Source of the DNA: Punica granatum
Taxonomy: Eukaryota; Streptophyta; Magnoliopsida; Myrtales; Lythraceae
Direction of reading: 5' to 3'
NCBI RefSeq assembly: GCF_007655135.1
Contig: NC_045131.1
Coordinates: forward strand, 18,584,001-18,648,000
DNA length: 64,000 nucleotides
Below, in pieces: positions 23,556-37,014 of this stretch. Position 1 is the first letter of the stretch, and each line of letters starts with the position of its first letter. A model generated the notes under the pieces. The model was not told the origin of the DNA. It searched no databases and saw only the letters and a list, made by a program, of their open reading frames with translations. Made by a program: the position numbers and the translations under genes.

Positions 23556-26039
23556 AAATCCAAAATCAACTTGGATTCAAATTCATCCAAGCGATACTCC
23601 GAGGAACAAGTCTAATCCTTCAACCGTAAAAGATCACAAGCAACAGCTCCGACGAACAGAGCATGGCCCTGCCCACCCGCCGCGAAAGTCACTAGCACGG
23701 TCACATCTCCGACCGGAGAATGATCCCTGCCCACCCTCCACCGTGGCCATCAACCAGCCACTGGGGCAACATGCACTATTCCCTAAACTCTCTTTTACAT
23801 TTATATGCATTCCCAAACAAGCTCCCGGCATGAACGAACCCTTCACAGGCGCACTAGGACAGCCCCGAAGATGCCCTGTTGGTTCTGTCGGAATTGTTCG
23901 ATTCGTCTGTCCTCATGGGATCCAGCTTCTCGAGCCTTCCCTAGGACGGCTGCGCATGCCAACCAGCAATTGGGGGAAGTACACCTATGTGGCCCCTAGG
24001 CACGGTCTGCCCACTCCCGGGTGGCGATGACTAGATCTCGGAATTGAGTGTCCCCCACGTGCGGCACCCCATGGGTCGCGCGCTGGACGAAAGAATTTCC
24101 CATGGGTCCACCTTACATTTCTTACCACATATTCCACCGCATAATCGCCTAATGCATCATCCTCTTTGTCATCCTTCGCAGGGACACGCCGGTCGCGGGC
24201 GAAGAGCGATGCGCGGGTTCACACCTCCTCGAGAACTCCTATCGGGTCTTTCTTCCTATACTTCAGTAGGGAAGGGCCCAACAAGGCGGTACCCCCTATG
24301 AAGCCGACGGTGGAAGCATCCGAACGAGCCGCATGCCTTCAGCGCAACCGTCTCAATCGATAAACAAACATGCCTATCGGCTTCGAGAGTACACCTCTCC
24401 GGCGTACAACTGATGTTGGAGCCACAAGCCCGATCGGGGACGATGATTGTACAAGGCACCCACCTCAGGTCACATTAACAATGAAGATTAGGGCATTCCC
24501 GTTCATCATTCAGATCGAGACCACCTCGAACATCATCCGGCCACGATGAGCATTTCCAAGCGACGTACACTGGGGCATCCCCGGTTGAAGCACGCGACAA
24601 TACGACCTCGGCAAGCGACGTACACTGGGGCATCCCTGGTTAAAGTTTGCCCTTAGGTCGCCATAGTGGGTCACTCTGACAAACGACACTGGAACGCTCC
24701 TAGTCATCCGCATCAAGAATGGGCATCTTCCACAACAAGCATGAGGACAACCTCGGTCACACACTCCCTAGGGCAATTTTGCCTTTTCTTTCTCTAGACA
24801 ACAGGGGAAATCACTTGTAAAGATTGCAAGGATGAAGAACACGTAGTTCGGCTTCCGAATGCCCGAAGAACAAACACCAAGTCTCCGTGAGGCAAAGCGC
24901 ATCAAAGCACCCGCAACAACGAAAAAGTCGGGAAAAGTAAAACAAATACATGGGGACACGATACAAACCCCAGCTGCAATAAAAAAAACAGAGCGAAAAG
25001 AAGCGGGAAAAACCCGCCAATGAAGAGATAGAGAAAAGATGCGGAAAAAACCCACTGTCAGCACCCCATTTTGGCCCACCGGCTTCCCACACGAGGATTT
25101 CCGAACGAGGCCGGGGACGCTATTCATCACCCGGCAATAAGAGACAAGTAGGTGAGCATGGGGTCATGAGCAATAGGAGAAGAGCACGGTCTACTGAGAA
25201 AAGCGGAGGAAAGCCATCGGAAGAACGAACGAACAAGGAATCCCCGAAACGACGAAGCTGACACTGTGGCACTATTCATCATCGAGTCACCGAAGCACCG
25301 AAAGGTGCCCAATATGGGACTCCAAAAATCCCTCTCAGTGCCAAAGTGACCAATGACACGTCCGGGCGCATTTCCGGGGCATCCTGCTTAAGCCGGGACA
25401 CCCCGATCCCCCACGGACGCCTTTTTTGACAGAGCTCCCGGGGTTCGCCCCACTGACAAGCAAACGGCCCCTCAAAATGGGCTTACAGGCATCCAGGGAC
25501 CACCAGGGCCGGGGAACAAGCTTCAGACAACCTTCCGGAACTCGACTCGGTCTCCCGAGCTACGTTTCAGTGGGCACGAACGTCTCCCGGCGAACCTTCG
25601 GGGCATTTCCACGGAAAACAGAGATCGCAACGATTTCCGGGCACCTCACAACGATCCCCGAGCACCTCAAGACATTCAGGGCACACAGAGAAAACCCTGG
25701 TCAAAGTCCCTAGGTCTTCCCGGGCCAACGGTCCCCGACCGAGGACGACGAGCCAACAATCACTCACGGGGCAAAAGGATCGCCAAAGCAAATGCAAGGA
25801 TGCACAAAGGTCAATCGGGGGTCGAGGGGCACTAAACTCCACTCCGAATGTCCAAACGAGGCAAAACTGACTCTCGAGGCGTCGAGTCGCCCGAACGTTC
25901 TTCCACACGACGCATGGCGATATTGGGCTCGTTCAAATTCTCGTAGCTCAAGCATTCCAAATCTTCAAATTAATTGAACATCGGAGGTCGGATGAAAGCT
26001 CAATCGGGTTTCAAGCATTTTCCGGCTTTTCTCTCAATC

Positions 26040-26170
26040 GAACGAAACCCACAGCTCAGCCAAGCTAAGCCACCAAGCCGCGGCTCAACCCCAAGCCACG
26101 GCTCAAACCCTCAAGCCGCGGCTCAGCCGCAACAAGCCGCGGCTCAGCCGCAATAAACCACGGCTTGCCC
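26040..26170 (+). repeat. CCGCGG-centred short repeats upstream of the solo-LTR promoter
   Basis: AAGCCGCGGCTCAGCCGCAA-like units recur several times, each containing the palindrome CCGCGG within AGCCGCGGCT. E3 (33265-33340) and LTR D (53030-53120) have diverged forms, while LTRs A, B and C have AAGCCGAGCC runs instead. The location about 230-360 bp upstream of TATA suits a U3 regulatory block. No factor is identified. Confidence 0.6.
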
Positions 26171-26398
26171 CTATGGCCGGCGGCTCAAGCTTCCCCCCAC
26201 CACAAAATTCAAATCTTCTTACACCTCTTACACATCCATCACTTCCTCTTACACATCCATCACACCTATCACCCTCCTTTGCCTTCCCCTACACTCAACA
26301 TGACATTTTCCCTCATCAATGCCCCTCTAATTTCGGCAGCCCACTAATCCCCCCCCTAACTGCACTTAGCTTCTCTTAATCGGGCCATTAGCCTAGCC

Positions 26399-26405
26399 TA
26401 TAAAG
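26399..26405 (+). promoter_or_regulatory. TATA box of the solo LTR
   Basis: TATAAAG 1.34 kb from the LTR start, followed by CT-rich sequence with TCTCTCTCAAG. Same placement as the TATA box of LTR D. Confidence 0.6.
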
Positions 26406-29400
26406 CCCCTTTCACCATTAGGCCTAATTACTTCTTCATTCTCACTCTCTCTCAAGCCAATCTCTCTCCAAAAACCTCTCAAGCTCTAGCCCTCTCCCTC
26501 ACTTTCGTTCAGCCCGTGCCAAGGCCGAAACCGGCTAAAATCGCCGGAAAACCACCCGGTATTCCGGTAACCACCCGACCCGACTTAAGCCAAAAATCAT
26601 CAAACTTTCTAGCCGTGAGAACTTTCGGGTCCCGAGACTTCCATAGCCGCACACACCGAGCAAGCCACGTGCCATTTCTTCCCACGACTTCGGCGAGTCG
26701 TGCCATCACGTTCAAAGGGTCCCTCACAACCCTCACTCTCCCCCGTGAAGAGGTGGTCACGGTCCGAGGGCCGATCAACCGTGCACAACCGCCATTCACC
26801 CGTTTCTCTCAAACCGGGTTTTCCCCATTTTTACCGAGTTTTCTCTCACATTTTCGGGTTTGTTCAGGCCTTGGCACGCTCGGGTCTGCCCGTGCTCGTG
26901 TAGATCCGCCTCTTAGGAGTCCAACGAACACGACCTCGCATCGTACCGTGACCGAAGCAAGCGTGCCGACTTGTTTTTCCCCGATTGGCCGCGGCTGTCT
27001 TCTACCCGGGTCACCCATCCGCGACTTCAAGCTGAGTCTTGCGACTCCCACGGCCACCTCCCCGACTCTTTTCCTCGTATATCGGGGCTAGGTGACGTCC
27101 CTCTACAACTTAGAAGAGCTAGGATCTTCGATGTTTGTTCGTATGAAATGTTAATGTGACTTAGGGTACCCGAATGCATGAAAGACGTCGTTTTCTTTTC
27201 GGATCTTAGCTTCCATGCAATCCCATGCAACGTTACGATGTTTCATCCTTTTGCTACGTCCATATGTTATAAAATGCGTATGCCATGACGGGGAAGGGTC
27301 ATGGTCGGAGCGGGAGAGATCTCCACGTCGAGGAGGAGCCACGAAGGCCCACGGATGACGCCCATTGGAGGGTGCCGTGAGCCTTCCTAGCTCATCCTAA
27401 GACACGAGGCTCTCTCTCCTTCTTCGAATGTGTTCAATCCCCCACGTTTCAGTTTTTTTTATCACGATATAACATGCATGCATGACGTGAAACGATCCAA
27501 ATCCGTGAGGATGAGACCGCCATAGACTAGAGGGAGCCCTTGAGCCTCTCGGCCGAACCTCACAAAGGGGAGCCTTGAGCCTCTTCGGTTCCCTAGGGTC
27601 CATGGCCCTCTCATCCTTCCCGATTTGACAATTTCTACGGTCGTAATGTCCCCCATGACGATTGAAATGTGATTGCATGACGGGAAAGTTCGGAATCTAG
27701 GGAAAAGAGGCCTTAGAGGGCTCGGCGGTGCCAAAGAGCTCACGGCCACTCCTTTTGTGATGGGGCCGAGAGATCCTTGACTCATCCGAGACCTAAGGGC
27801 TCATTATACCATGAGACCGGGCGTCTCCCGTGATTGATTTTTGAATCTACCTCTAAACGAGTCCATCTCATTTGTTTAGTTCCTTTAATATATCATCAGT
27901 GATGGTGTTATGTGATCATTTGCGCAATGAGAGCCATGTCAACATTGATATAATAAGAGGTGTTAATCTTGTGTGAACGTGCGTGTTGCATGCAAAGGGA
28001 TGGTCAAAAGCTGATACAGAAATCCATCAACACTCGTAGCGGGTCGATGGCATTCGGCCGACTATCCCTAGGGGATGGCCGAAAGCTCCGAGACCCCCTT
28101 TAAGTGAGGGTCGGTCTCTATTATCATCTTAGATTCGTCCTTTGGAATTATTTGTGGCTATGTTCCTCTTTAATTGATGGGTGAATATAAAGTAAGTGTT
28201 AGACATGTTAGGCCCGGATAATCATCTATTGAAGTTGTAATCATGAAATGGAACAATGAGGAACATCGAAGAATCTCACAAACGGAATAAACGGGACGTG
28301 TCAGTCGGCTAATCAAATCACTCGGACTAAATAATTGGACAAATTGATCATTAATTCGTAAGCGCATCGATGGTTCATGGAACGGTGGAAATGCCTTTTT
28401 CGTTAAAAATTCATAATTTCAAAATACCGAGTCGTATGACACGAATAGAATTGATGTCTAGAGAGTACTCACGTGTCATGACTCGAGTCCGTACCCAATT
28501 TGAGGCGGCCCGAGTCGGGGCACGAGAGTCCTTCTTAGACTCCTTTGTGTGACATGATCTCCAATTTATACACGAACATCGCAATTTTATCATCCAAGGG
28601 CATGACCGTCATTCCTTGATTCACCGATACCCTAGGCGCTAGGAAGTCGGAAACGCCTCGATCTATGGACGGAAAAGGGCTACCCATTCGGGTACGAGTT
28701 TCATTCGCACGGCCCATTCCGTCCACTTTCGGTGTTTCTATCTTCCTATCGTAGATTCGGTGGGGAGCGTTTTATTTCAGTTACAAAATACAAAAAAACC
28801 GGACTAATCATACATCCGGCCTACTCAAACACTAGATAATGGATAGGCGGAATGATAGATTCCAATCTAGAGTCAAAACACGAGTTTGGCTAATTCAGTG
28901 AAACCGCAGTGACACTTATCTGAATAAGAGTCATAAAACAAACACACACATGTAATTGGCTTAGAACCTTATCCTAGCCCGCCCTCTATGTTTGCCTAGG
29001 TTAGATGCATTGTTTGCCAATCAACCACGGATAATAATTGATTAAATCACGTATAATCGGCCTAATACACAATTCGTTTGTATTCACCGACACTTATTAG
29101 TAATTGTCAGTTGCTTTCTGTATTGTGTCTGTTATATCAGTTTTCTTCTGTTTTATCTTGCTTTTGATGATTTATTGCGGTTCGGGCCCGAACCCATAGG
29201 TCGCGTGTTGCATGGGGTCCAACGCCGCAAATCACCGAACACGAGGTCCAACGCCTCTTAACTCACCGAGCGCGTGCAACCCGAGTGCGGAATGGGATCT
29301 AGCCTCGATTCACCGTCACTCTCCGAATACGGCCTATGTGGAAGGCGGATTTGGATTGAGCGCGTGAAACGTGTCTAGATATCACCCGGGAGCTCGATCG

Positions 29401-29961
29401 ATCCAACGGTTACAATGGAAACAAGTCGTTTTTCTGCAAACCGTCGGTTCGATCGGACCCGACCCCCGGCTCTTCGAGCCCGCATTGCCTTAATTCGTTT
29501 ACCGGTCATTCAAAACACACGGTGAGCCGGAGCAGAATATTGGCCCAATGCAAACCGATCGGGATCCATTTACTTATTCAGTTGTACTTTGTAATTATTC
29601 GAGAGAATATCGCGAGGATTTTATTTGTATAATCATTCACTTGTAAGGATCCCCGATCGGTGGGCGAGAGGTCCGAGTGTCGAATCGGTCGAGTTGGTCT
29701 ATTATCACCGAGAGATGAGTAAGCTCGAATACTCGCGGTCTCGGTTCGCGCAGGGAATCGACCGTCACGGTTCAATGAACTGTAACGCTAAGATAGTTAA
29801 CCGATTCCTCGATGCACAAGCCTACTCATCTTTCGGACTCTTGACCCAACTTGATCACTTCAACGAATTTACGGTGTCGAAACGGGCGAGTCGAGCGCAA
29901 CTCTAAATCACGCGGTAAATAAACGAAACTGCAAGCCTAGCAATCTAGAGTACCGAAAGGG

Positions 29962-29984
29962 CGTGCGGGATATAGGCCCGCACG
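29962..29984 (+). other. Invariant U5 hairpin, solo LTR
   Basis: CGTGCGGG/CCCGCACG, identical to the other copies although the surrounding LTR belongs to another subfamily. Confidence 0.75.
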
Positions 29985-30228
29985 TAATAGAACCCCCGAA
30001 TTCGGAATTTCCGGTTCCGTACGACCATTGCCTTAGCATTTAGGTGTACCCCGTACCCCTAGACCCGGGTAACTTGCCGGCCCTCGACCTTCGGGTCGTA
30101 AAATGGCAAGTGACGACTCCTTCTCACGTGCGTCCGTCGCGCGTCCCCGGGAAGGTAGACACTCCCAAGCCACGTTTGCTTAGGCGCGCGCATGCGTGCC
30201 CCGACGAGATTAAATTCGGGTGCGCACA

Positions 30229-32265
30229 CCCACCAATGAACAAAACAAGGCACCGACTAGATATAAAACTCCAGCACCGCCAATTCAAAGAAGAAATCAA
30301 CAAACCCCGACAAAAAGGGGGAGCAGCAGACGCAACTCCTCGACGGAGACAGAACGTAACGCACTCGGAGGTCGAATTATTCGAACCCTTCACCCTTGCA
30401 AACTCGAGAGACAAAAGAATCGAGCCTGCTAGGTCGAAAACCACTCGGGGCGATCTAGGCAAAAGTTAGGGCAAAAGAGAGGCACGACTAAAAATCCCGA
30501 GACGGGCGGTCGTGGCAAAAGGAGAGTTCATCCCCTTTAGGTTGAGAAGTAAGGCCCCGAGGCGGGTGACCGTAGCAAAATGAGAGTAAAATGAGAGATA
30601 AATAAAACAGTCACCCTGGGCCTTCGCACACTGCGCGAACCAGGGATCCCCAAGGAAAATGGCCAGGTTATCTACTCCAACACGATCCCCGATCGACTCT
30701 ACTACTGAACTCAACCGTCCAAGGTGGATTCTTCTTCAAGCACAGCGGGCGACCAAGCACGCAATCCAAACAGTTCAAGACAGCCAACACCAACCGAAGG
30801 ACGGAAGAGAAGGGGGGTACATCTCACGACAAGCGTGAACCCGTTTATCCTTTCAGCCTATGGCAACGTGCTCCCCAAGCTTTCTCTTTTCTCTTTGTCA
30901 TTGCACAACTCCAAAACGGGTCACAGCCACCCTTCAATCGGCTACCGTAAAGCCAAAATTCTAGACATTTCTTTCCGGGAGTCTAGTCATAACACTCTGG
31001 AAATGACTAGGCCGAGGTCTGACCAAATTTGAACAAAAAATTCCCCATGCGGGTTACAAACGCAGCCGCCCTACGGCACCCTGATGAGAAGGGTCCTAAG
31101 CTCACGGGCGCGTCGAACAACCGATAGAGCCGCTTGGGCACATTTGAGAACGTCTCGATATGCCCATGCAAGGCCAACAGGAGCCCCGGAGGCCTCACAT
31201 CGGGGCTTCTAAAAGCGGGACCCCCATTCGCATCACCAAAGCAAAAACTCTCCACGGGTCGCCCAGGCGACCCGAAATTGAAGGAACATGCATTACAAAC
31301 ACTTCCTTTTACTTGTGCTTACAAATCGCTAGTAATCCCATTATTTACTAATGATGTCAAGATCACAGGCACAACAAACGCGGGAACTACGGCGAACTCT
31401 GATTTCCGACCCCTCGGGATACGTAGGCGCTCTACCCGAGAACTCGAATCCCTCATCGCAAGACCGGGGCATCCCCAACAAACTACAATCGCCCTAGCAG
31501 GAAAGCCGGCTTCCGGCAGATCAAACACATCGCCACCCCAGAGGCAGAGCACCGACGAAGCAACTTCATCGCGATGCGCATGGAATCCCAAAGGGCATCT
31601 CCTCCTTAACAGACTCATGTCTGCCTCATGCGGCAGGTCGTGCTCTCGAGCCACCGGAAGTCGTTGGGGTCCCACACCGTCCAAACTGACGATGTTCAAA
31701 GGAGGACAAACAATAGAAGGTCATCATCAGCCACCATGCATAAGGTGGTCCAGACCAAATGCCAAACAAACTACGTCGCCGGACACTTTACGCGATCCCC
31801 GAGCAAGTGTTTCGGGTCCATCCCGGTTTTAAAATTCATGTTTCGGGTCCATCCCGATTTTTTAAAATTCCTGTTTCGGGTCCATCCCGGTTTTAAATTC
31901 CTGTTCGGGTCTATCCCGGTTTTAAATTCCTGTTCGGGTCCATCCCGGCTTTAAATTCCTCGTTCAGGTCTATCCTGGCTCCTTCGGGTCCATCCCGGCT
32001 TTTAAATTTCTGTTCAGGTCTATCCTGGCCCCTCGGGTCCATCCCGGCTTTTAAATTTCTGTTCAGGTCTATCCTGGCCCCTCGGGTCCATCCCGACTTT
32101 TAATTTTCTGTTCAGGTCTATCCTGGCCCCTCGGGTCCATCCCGGCTTTTAATTTCATGTTCAGGTCTATTCTGGCCCCTCGGGTCCATCCCGGCTTTTA
32201 ATTTCATGCTCAGGTCTATCCTGACCCCTCGGGTCCATCCCGGCTTTTTAATTTCTGTTCGGGTC
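30229..32265 (+). mobile_element. Internal region BC, part 2 (between solo LTR and E3)
   Basis: Continues unit BC, corresponding to about 13046-15070 of AB. It holds the three-hairpin series (30429-30580), the stretch with GGGATACGTAGGCGCTC (31417-31433, also at about 2111 and 14228), and the start of the 49-bp repeat (31805-32265). It ends in GGGTC (32261-32265), the target duplication of E3. Non-coding. Confidence 0.85.
31805..32265 (+). repeat. 49-bp 3' UTR tandem repeat, unit BC, left part
   Basis: Same CGGGTCCATCCCGG/CAGGTCTATCCTGG units as 14618-15374. The run is split by E3 and resumes at 44194-44535. Joining 32265 to 44199 rebuilds a regular unit. Confidence 0.88.
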
Positions 32266-33559
32266 TGTCATCACCCCATTTTGGCCCACCGGCTTCCCAC
32301 ACGAGGATTTCCGACCGAGGCCCGGGACACTATTCATCACCCGGCAATCAGAGGCAAACAGGCGGGCACGGGGTCATGAGCAATAGGAGAAGAGCACGGT
32401 CCACTGAGAAAAGTCGAAGAGAGCAGTCAGAAGAATGAACGAACAAAGAATCCCGAAAACGACGGAGCTGGCACTGTGGCACTATTCACCACCGAGTCAC
32501 CGAAGCACCGAAAGGTGCCCAATATGGGACTCCAAAAATCCCTCTCAGTGCCAAAGTGACCAATGAAACGTCCGGACGCATTTCCAGGGCAAACCACATA
32601 AGCCGGGACACCCCGATCTTTCACGGACGCATTTTCTGACAGAGCTCCCGGAGCCCGCTCCACCGACAAGCAGACGGCCCCCAAAAACGGGCCTACAGGC
32701 ACCCAGGGACCACCAAGGTCTGGGAACAAGCTTCAGATGACCTTCTAGAGCTCGACTGGGTTTCCCGAGGGACGTTTCAGTGGTCATGAACGTCTCCCGG
32801 CAAGCCTTCGGGACACGCCCACGGAAAACAGAGATCACAACGATCCCCGAGCACCTCAAGACATTCAGGGAACACTGAGAAAACCCCGGTCAAAGTCCCT
32901 AGATCTTCCCGGGCCAACGGTCCTCGACTGAGGGCTATGAGCCGACGATCCCCCACGGGGCAAAAGGATCACCGAAACTGATGTCAAGACGCACAAAGAG
33001 CAATCGGGGACCGAGGGACACTAAACTCCGCTCCGAACGTCCAAACAGGGCAAAACCGACTCTCGAGACGCCGAGTCGCCCGAACGTTCGTTCACACGAC
33101 GCATGGCGATATTAGGCTCATTCAAATCCTCGTCATTGAAGCATTCCAAATCTACAAATTAACTGGACATCGGAGATCGGATGCGAGCTCAATCAAGTTT
33201 CAAGCGTTTTTCGGCTTTTCTCTCAATCGAATGGGACCCACAGCTCAGCCAAGCCATGCCTCCAAGCCGCGACAAAACCCCAAGCCACGACTCAACCCCA
33301 AGCCACGGCTCAATCCCTAAGCCGCGGCTCAATTCGGTGGCTCCAAGCTCCATGAAGCTCCCCCCTCCACACATTTCAAATTTCTTCTTACACCTATCAC
33401 TTACCATCACTTCCCCATCACTTCCCATCACTTCTCCCTTACTTCCCCTACACTCTAAGTGACACAAACCCTTCCCTAAGCCCTCGTCAAAATTCGGCAG
33501 CCACCTTTAACCCCCCAAAACCACACTTAATTTCACTAATTTCGCATCATTAGCCTTCC

Positions 33560-33567
33560 TATATAAG
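33560..33567 (+). promoter_or_regulatory. TATA box of the E3 5' LTR
   Basis: TATATAAG 1.29 kb from the LTR start, followed by GGGTCATTAACTTAATCAC as in LTRs A and B. Confidence 0.6.
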
Positions 33568-36500
33568 TCTCTTGGGTCATTAACTTAATCACAACTCAAC
33601 TTCCATCATCTCTCTAGCTTTTTCACTCTAGGAAACCCTCTCTAAGCCCTCTCAACTTCAGCATTTTCCAGAAATCGCACGGCCCAAGCACAGCCCGGTT
33701 CAAGGCCAAAATTACCGGAAAACTCAACCGTTTTCCGGCGACCGCTACTCAACCTGAACCAAACTTGACCAAACTTCATATCCCACACGTACTTGACCTC
33801 CCGAGTCCATTTCCGGTGTTAGTTTCGGCATTTGAAGCTCCCAGCATGCAGATCTAGAACATTTCAGAATCGGGTCTCTAGGTACTTTCTCGGTTCCTAG
33901 GCTAGTCCCGCCCCCCGACTTTGCCCGAGCCTTGACCAAACTTCTTACCCCACATGTTTTCGACCTTCTAAATCCATTTCCAAACTTAGTTTTAGCATTC
34001 GAAGCCTCCAACACACCGTTTCAGCAGGTAACAAAAACAGTAAAGAGACGGGTTTCCATAGCCACCCCGGGATCCTCGGCACGCCATTTCTTCCCACGAC
34101 CATGGCGAGTCGTGCCATCACTTCCTAGGGGTTCCTCACGACCCTCACTCTTCCTCGTGACAAGGTGGTCGCGTGCCGAGAGCCGTTCAACCGTGCACCA
34201 CTGCCTTTTCTCTCCTTTCTCCCTTCACAGATTTTTCCAGTTTTTTCCCGGTTTTCTTTGCATCTTTCAAGAAAATCGACATGTCCAATCCTCATGAAAC
34301 CACTTCAGGCATGATCTTCAGTCAGTTAGGAGTCCAATGCCACCAATCTTGCGCTAAAAGACTACCGGGAGCCTCCCGGACGCACAGGTCAGCTCGGGTT
34401 GAATCTCGCTACGAACCACCCAGCACCGTGCTCCTCACTCAGTCAGGAGTCCAATGCCACCGACCTTGCATCGAAAGACCACCGGGAGCCTCCTGTGGAG
34501 CCGTTTCTTCATCGGGTGCCAGTCGGGTCTGTTTTGACCCGACTGGGTCCGTCTTCTTTTTTACTGACCCGACTTTGTTTTTGATTTCCGGAAAATCTAC
34601 GCATGCTCTCCTCCCAAAACCACCACAGGCGCGATCCTTAGTCTCTTGGGAATCCAACGCAACTGGCCCCACGCGAAAATTCCATCCCGATCAACCGGTA
34701 CAGCCCCGACAAGCCAGACTGCCAGTTGGGTCTGCCAGTCGACCCGACTGCACCGGTTCGGGTCTGTTCGTTCCAACCGAGTCTCCCAACTCCCTTTGCC
34801 ACTTCTCCGACTCTTTCCTCGTGTTCCGAGGCTAGGTAACATTCCTCTGCGACTTAGAGAAGCTAGGATCCTCGATGTTTGCTTGTTATGAAGTGTTAAT
34901 GTGATTTATAAACCGGAAAGCATGAAAGTTGCTATTTTTCTTCTAGATCCGGACTTCCTCATGCATTTCCATGCACGTACGTCCATCATATTCCGTTTAT
35001 GTGCTCATATCATATCCATATGATGCATAAGCTCATATGCCATGATAGGAAAAGATCCAAATCGGGGCCGAAGAGATCATCCCGACCCGTGTGAGCCACA
35101 AAAGATCCCGGTCATTCTTGATGGAATACGGCCGAGAGGTTCCTTGGACCACACAAGTCCGGGAGGCCCTCTTTCGCCACGAGATGGGCCGATTCCCGTG
35201 TTTTATCCATTTCGTTATCACTTCAGTCGATGCCGTTTTATTGATTCCGTTTAAATATTTTGTTCGTGCGTGTTTGTATGCCCGTTTGCGTAATTATGAT
35301 CATGGCGGCATCGATTTGGTTAAAACGTGCGTTACTATCGTGTTTGACGTATTATGCATGCAAGATACGATCGGAATCGATGTAGGAGGCCCTCCATAAC
35401 CCAAGTCGGGTGATGGAGAGCTCTCGGCTCAACCTTTGGAGGAGGGGCCGAGTGCTCTTTGATCCATCCCGGGTTTGGGACCGTCTCCTTTGTTGCTTCG
35501 GAATCGTCCCTTGGAATTGAGTGTATCCATATTTTGTGTTTCTATCGTCTCCTAGGAGAGTTAGTTTTGGAAGATTATCCGTCAAGTCCACAATTCCTCG
35601 ATATAAGATCACTACCACCGAATAATTTCACAAATGGGAGAAACGGGACGTATCATTCGGTTAATTAAATCACTTGGATTAAATAATTGGACAAATTGAA
35701 TATTAATTCATAAACGCATCGATGATTTACGGAACGGCGAGAATGCACTTTTCCATTAAAAGCTCACAATTTCAAAACACCGAGACACGTAACACGAATA
35801 GAATAGACGTCTAACGAGTACTCGCGTGCTATGACTCGAGTCCGGGCCCGATTTGAGGCTGCACGAAGTCAAGACGCGCGAGTCCTTGGACTTCTTCGTG
35901 TGACGCGATCTCCAATTTATACACGAACATTGCAATTTTATCATCCAAGGGCATAATCGTCATTCCGTGATTCACCGATACCCTAGGCGTTAGGGAGTTG
36001 GAAACACTTCGATCTATGAACGAAAAGGGCAACTCGTTCGGGTGCGAGTTTCATTCGCACGGCTCATTCCATTCACTTTCGGTGTTTCTATCTTCCTATC
36101 GTAGATTCGGTGGTGAACATTTTATTTCAGTTACAAAACATGAAAAATCGGATTAATCATGCATTTGGCTTAATCAAACATTAGATAATGGATAAGCGGA
36201 ATGATAGATTCCAATCTAGAATCAAAACACGAGTTCGGCTAATTCGGTGAAGCCGCAGTGTCACCTCACTGAATAAGAGTCTTAAAACAAACATACACAT
36301 GTAATTGGCTTAGAACCCTATTCTAATCCACCATCTATGTTTGCCTAGGTTAGATACATTGTTTGCTAACCAACCCCGGTTAATAACTGATTAAATCACG
36401 TACATTCGGCCTAATACACAACTTGTCTGTATTCCATTAGTTTTATCAGTTTTCTTCTGTTTTATTCTTGCTTTTGCTGATTTGTCGCGATTCGGGCCCG

Positions 36501-36734
36501 AGCCCATAGGTTACGTGTTACACGAGGTCCAATGCTCCAAACCACCGAACACGAGGTCCAACGCCTCCTAATTCACCGAGCGCGTGCAACCCGAGTGCGG
36601 AATGGGATCTAGCCTCGATTCACCGTTACACTCCGAATACGGCCTATGTGGAAGGCAATTTGGATTGGGTGAGTCAAGTGCAACTCTAAATCACGCGGTA
36701 ACGGCAAGCCTAGCAAGCTAGAGTAGCGAAAGGG

Positions 36735-36757
36735 CGTGCGGGATATAGGCCCGCACG
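36735..36757 (+). other. Invariant U5 hairpin, E3 5' LTR
   Basis: CGTGCGGG/CCCGCACG, identical to the other copies. Confidence 0.75.
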
Positions 36758-37014
36758 TAATAGAACCCCCGAATTTGGAATTTCCGGTTCCGTACGACCA
36801 TTGCCTTAGCATTTAGGTGTACCCCGTACCCCTAGACCCGGGTAACTTGCCGGCCCTCGACCTTCGGGTCGTAAAATGGCAAGTGGCGACTCCTTCTCAC
36901 GTGCGTCCGTCGCGCGTCCCCGGGAAGGTGGACACTCCCAAGCCGCGTTTGCTTAGGCGCGCGCATGTGTGCCCCGACGAGATTAAATTCGGGTGCGCAC
37001 AGCTTGGCGACTCC

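Larger units (their letters stand above)
21600..25055 (+). mobile_element. Internal region BC, part 1 (interrupted by a solo LTR)
   Basis: Nearly identical to 9556-13045 of unit AB, with about 1-2% differences by eye. It contains the leader, a decayed ORF1-tail remnant (about 22245-22480, with a ~55-bp deletion between GACCTCA direct repeats near 22242), an acceptor-like TTTGCAG (22690-22696), the GGGCTTCGGCCC-type repeat (23265-23555), and unassigned 3' UTR-like sequence up to the paired hairpins. It stops at CCCAC (25051-25055), one copy of the target duplication of the inserted solo LTR. No gag or pol. Confidence 0.85.
25051..30233 (+). mobile_element. Solo LTR of the E4-type family (25056-30228) with CCCAC target duplication
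   Basis: The LTR runs TGTCAGCACC (25056) to GTGCGCACA (30228), 5173 bp, with CCCAC on both sides (25051-25055 and 30229-30233) and neither PBS nor PPT. Excising it with one CCCAC gives a sequence colinear with the uninterrupted copy at 13030-13070. The sequence is closest to LTR D of E4: the same CACACGAG block near the start, a single copy of the intra-LTR repeat, and an AAGCCGCGGCTCAGCC repeat before the promoter. It is the expected product of LTR-LTR recombination that removed the internal region. TATA lies at 26399 and the U5 hairpin at 29962-29984. Confidence 0.93.
32266..37011 (+). repeat. 5' LTR of E3 (4746 bp)
   Basis: Starts TGTCATCACC (one base different from the family start) and ends GTGCGCACA before the PBS. 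The upstream part (32266 to about 33350) resembles the solo LTR and LTR D; from just before TATA (33560) onward it resembles LTR A and B. It has two 167-bp repeats (near 33786 and 33952). About 530 bp are missing near 36675 relative to the 3' LTR (43322-43852), with GCGAGT/GTGAGT microhomology at the joint. The U5 hairpin is at 36735-36757. Confidence 0.88.

Noticed and set aside
31134..31832. 232-codon open frame in internal region BC
   Set aside because: It lies in the 3' UTR-like part. The near-identical sequence in unit AB breaks the frame, and there is no recognisable domain.
34173..34835. 220-codon open frame in the E3 5' LTR, and similar frames at 26516-27091 and 52991-53596
   Set aside because: They are in LTR leader repeats, differ between LTR copies and show no known protein motif; chance frames in GC-rich sequence.
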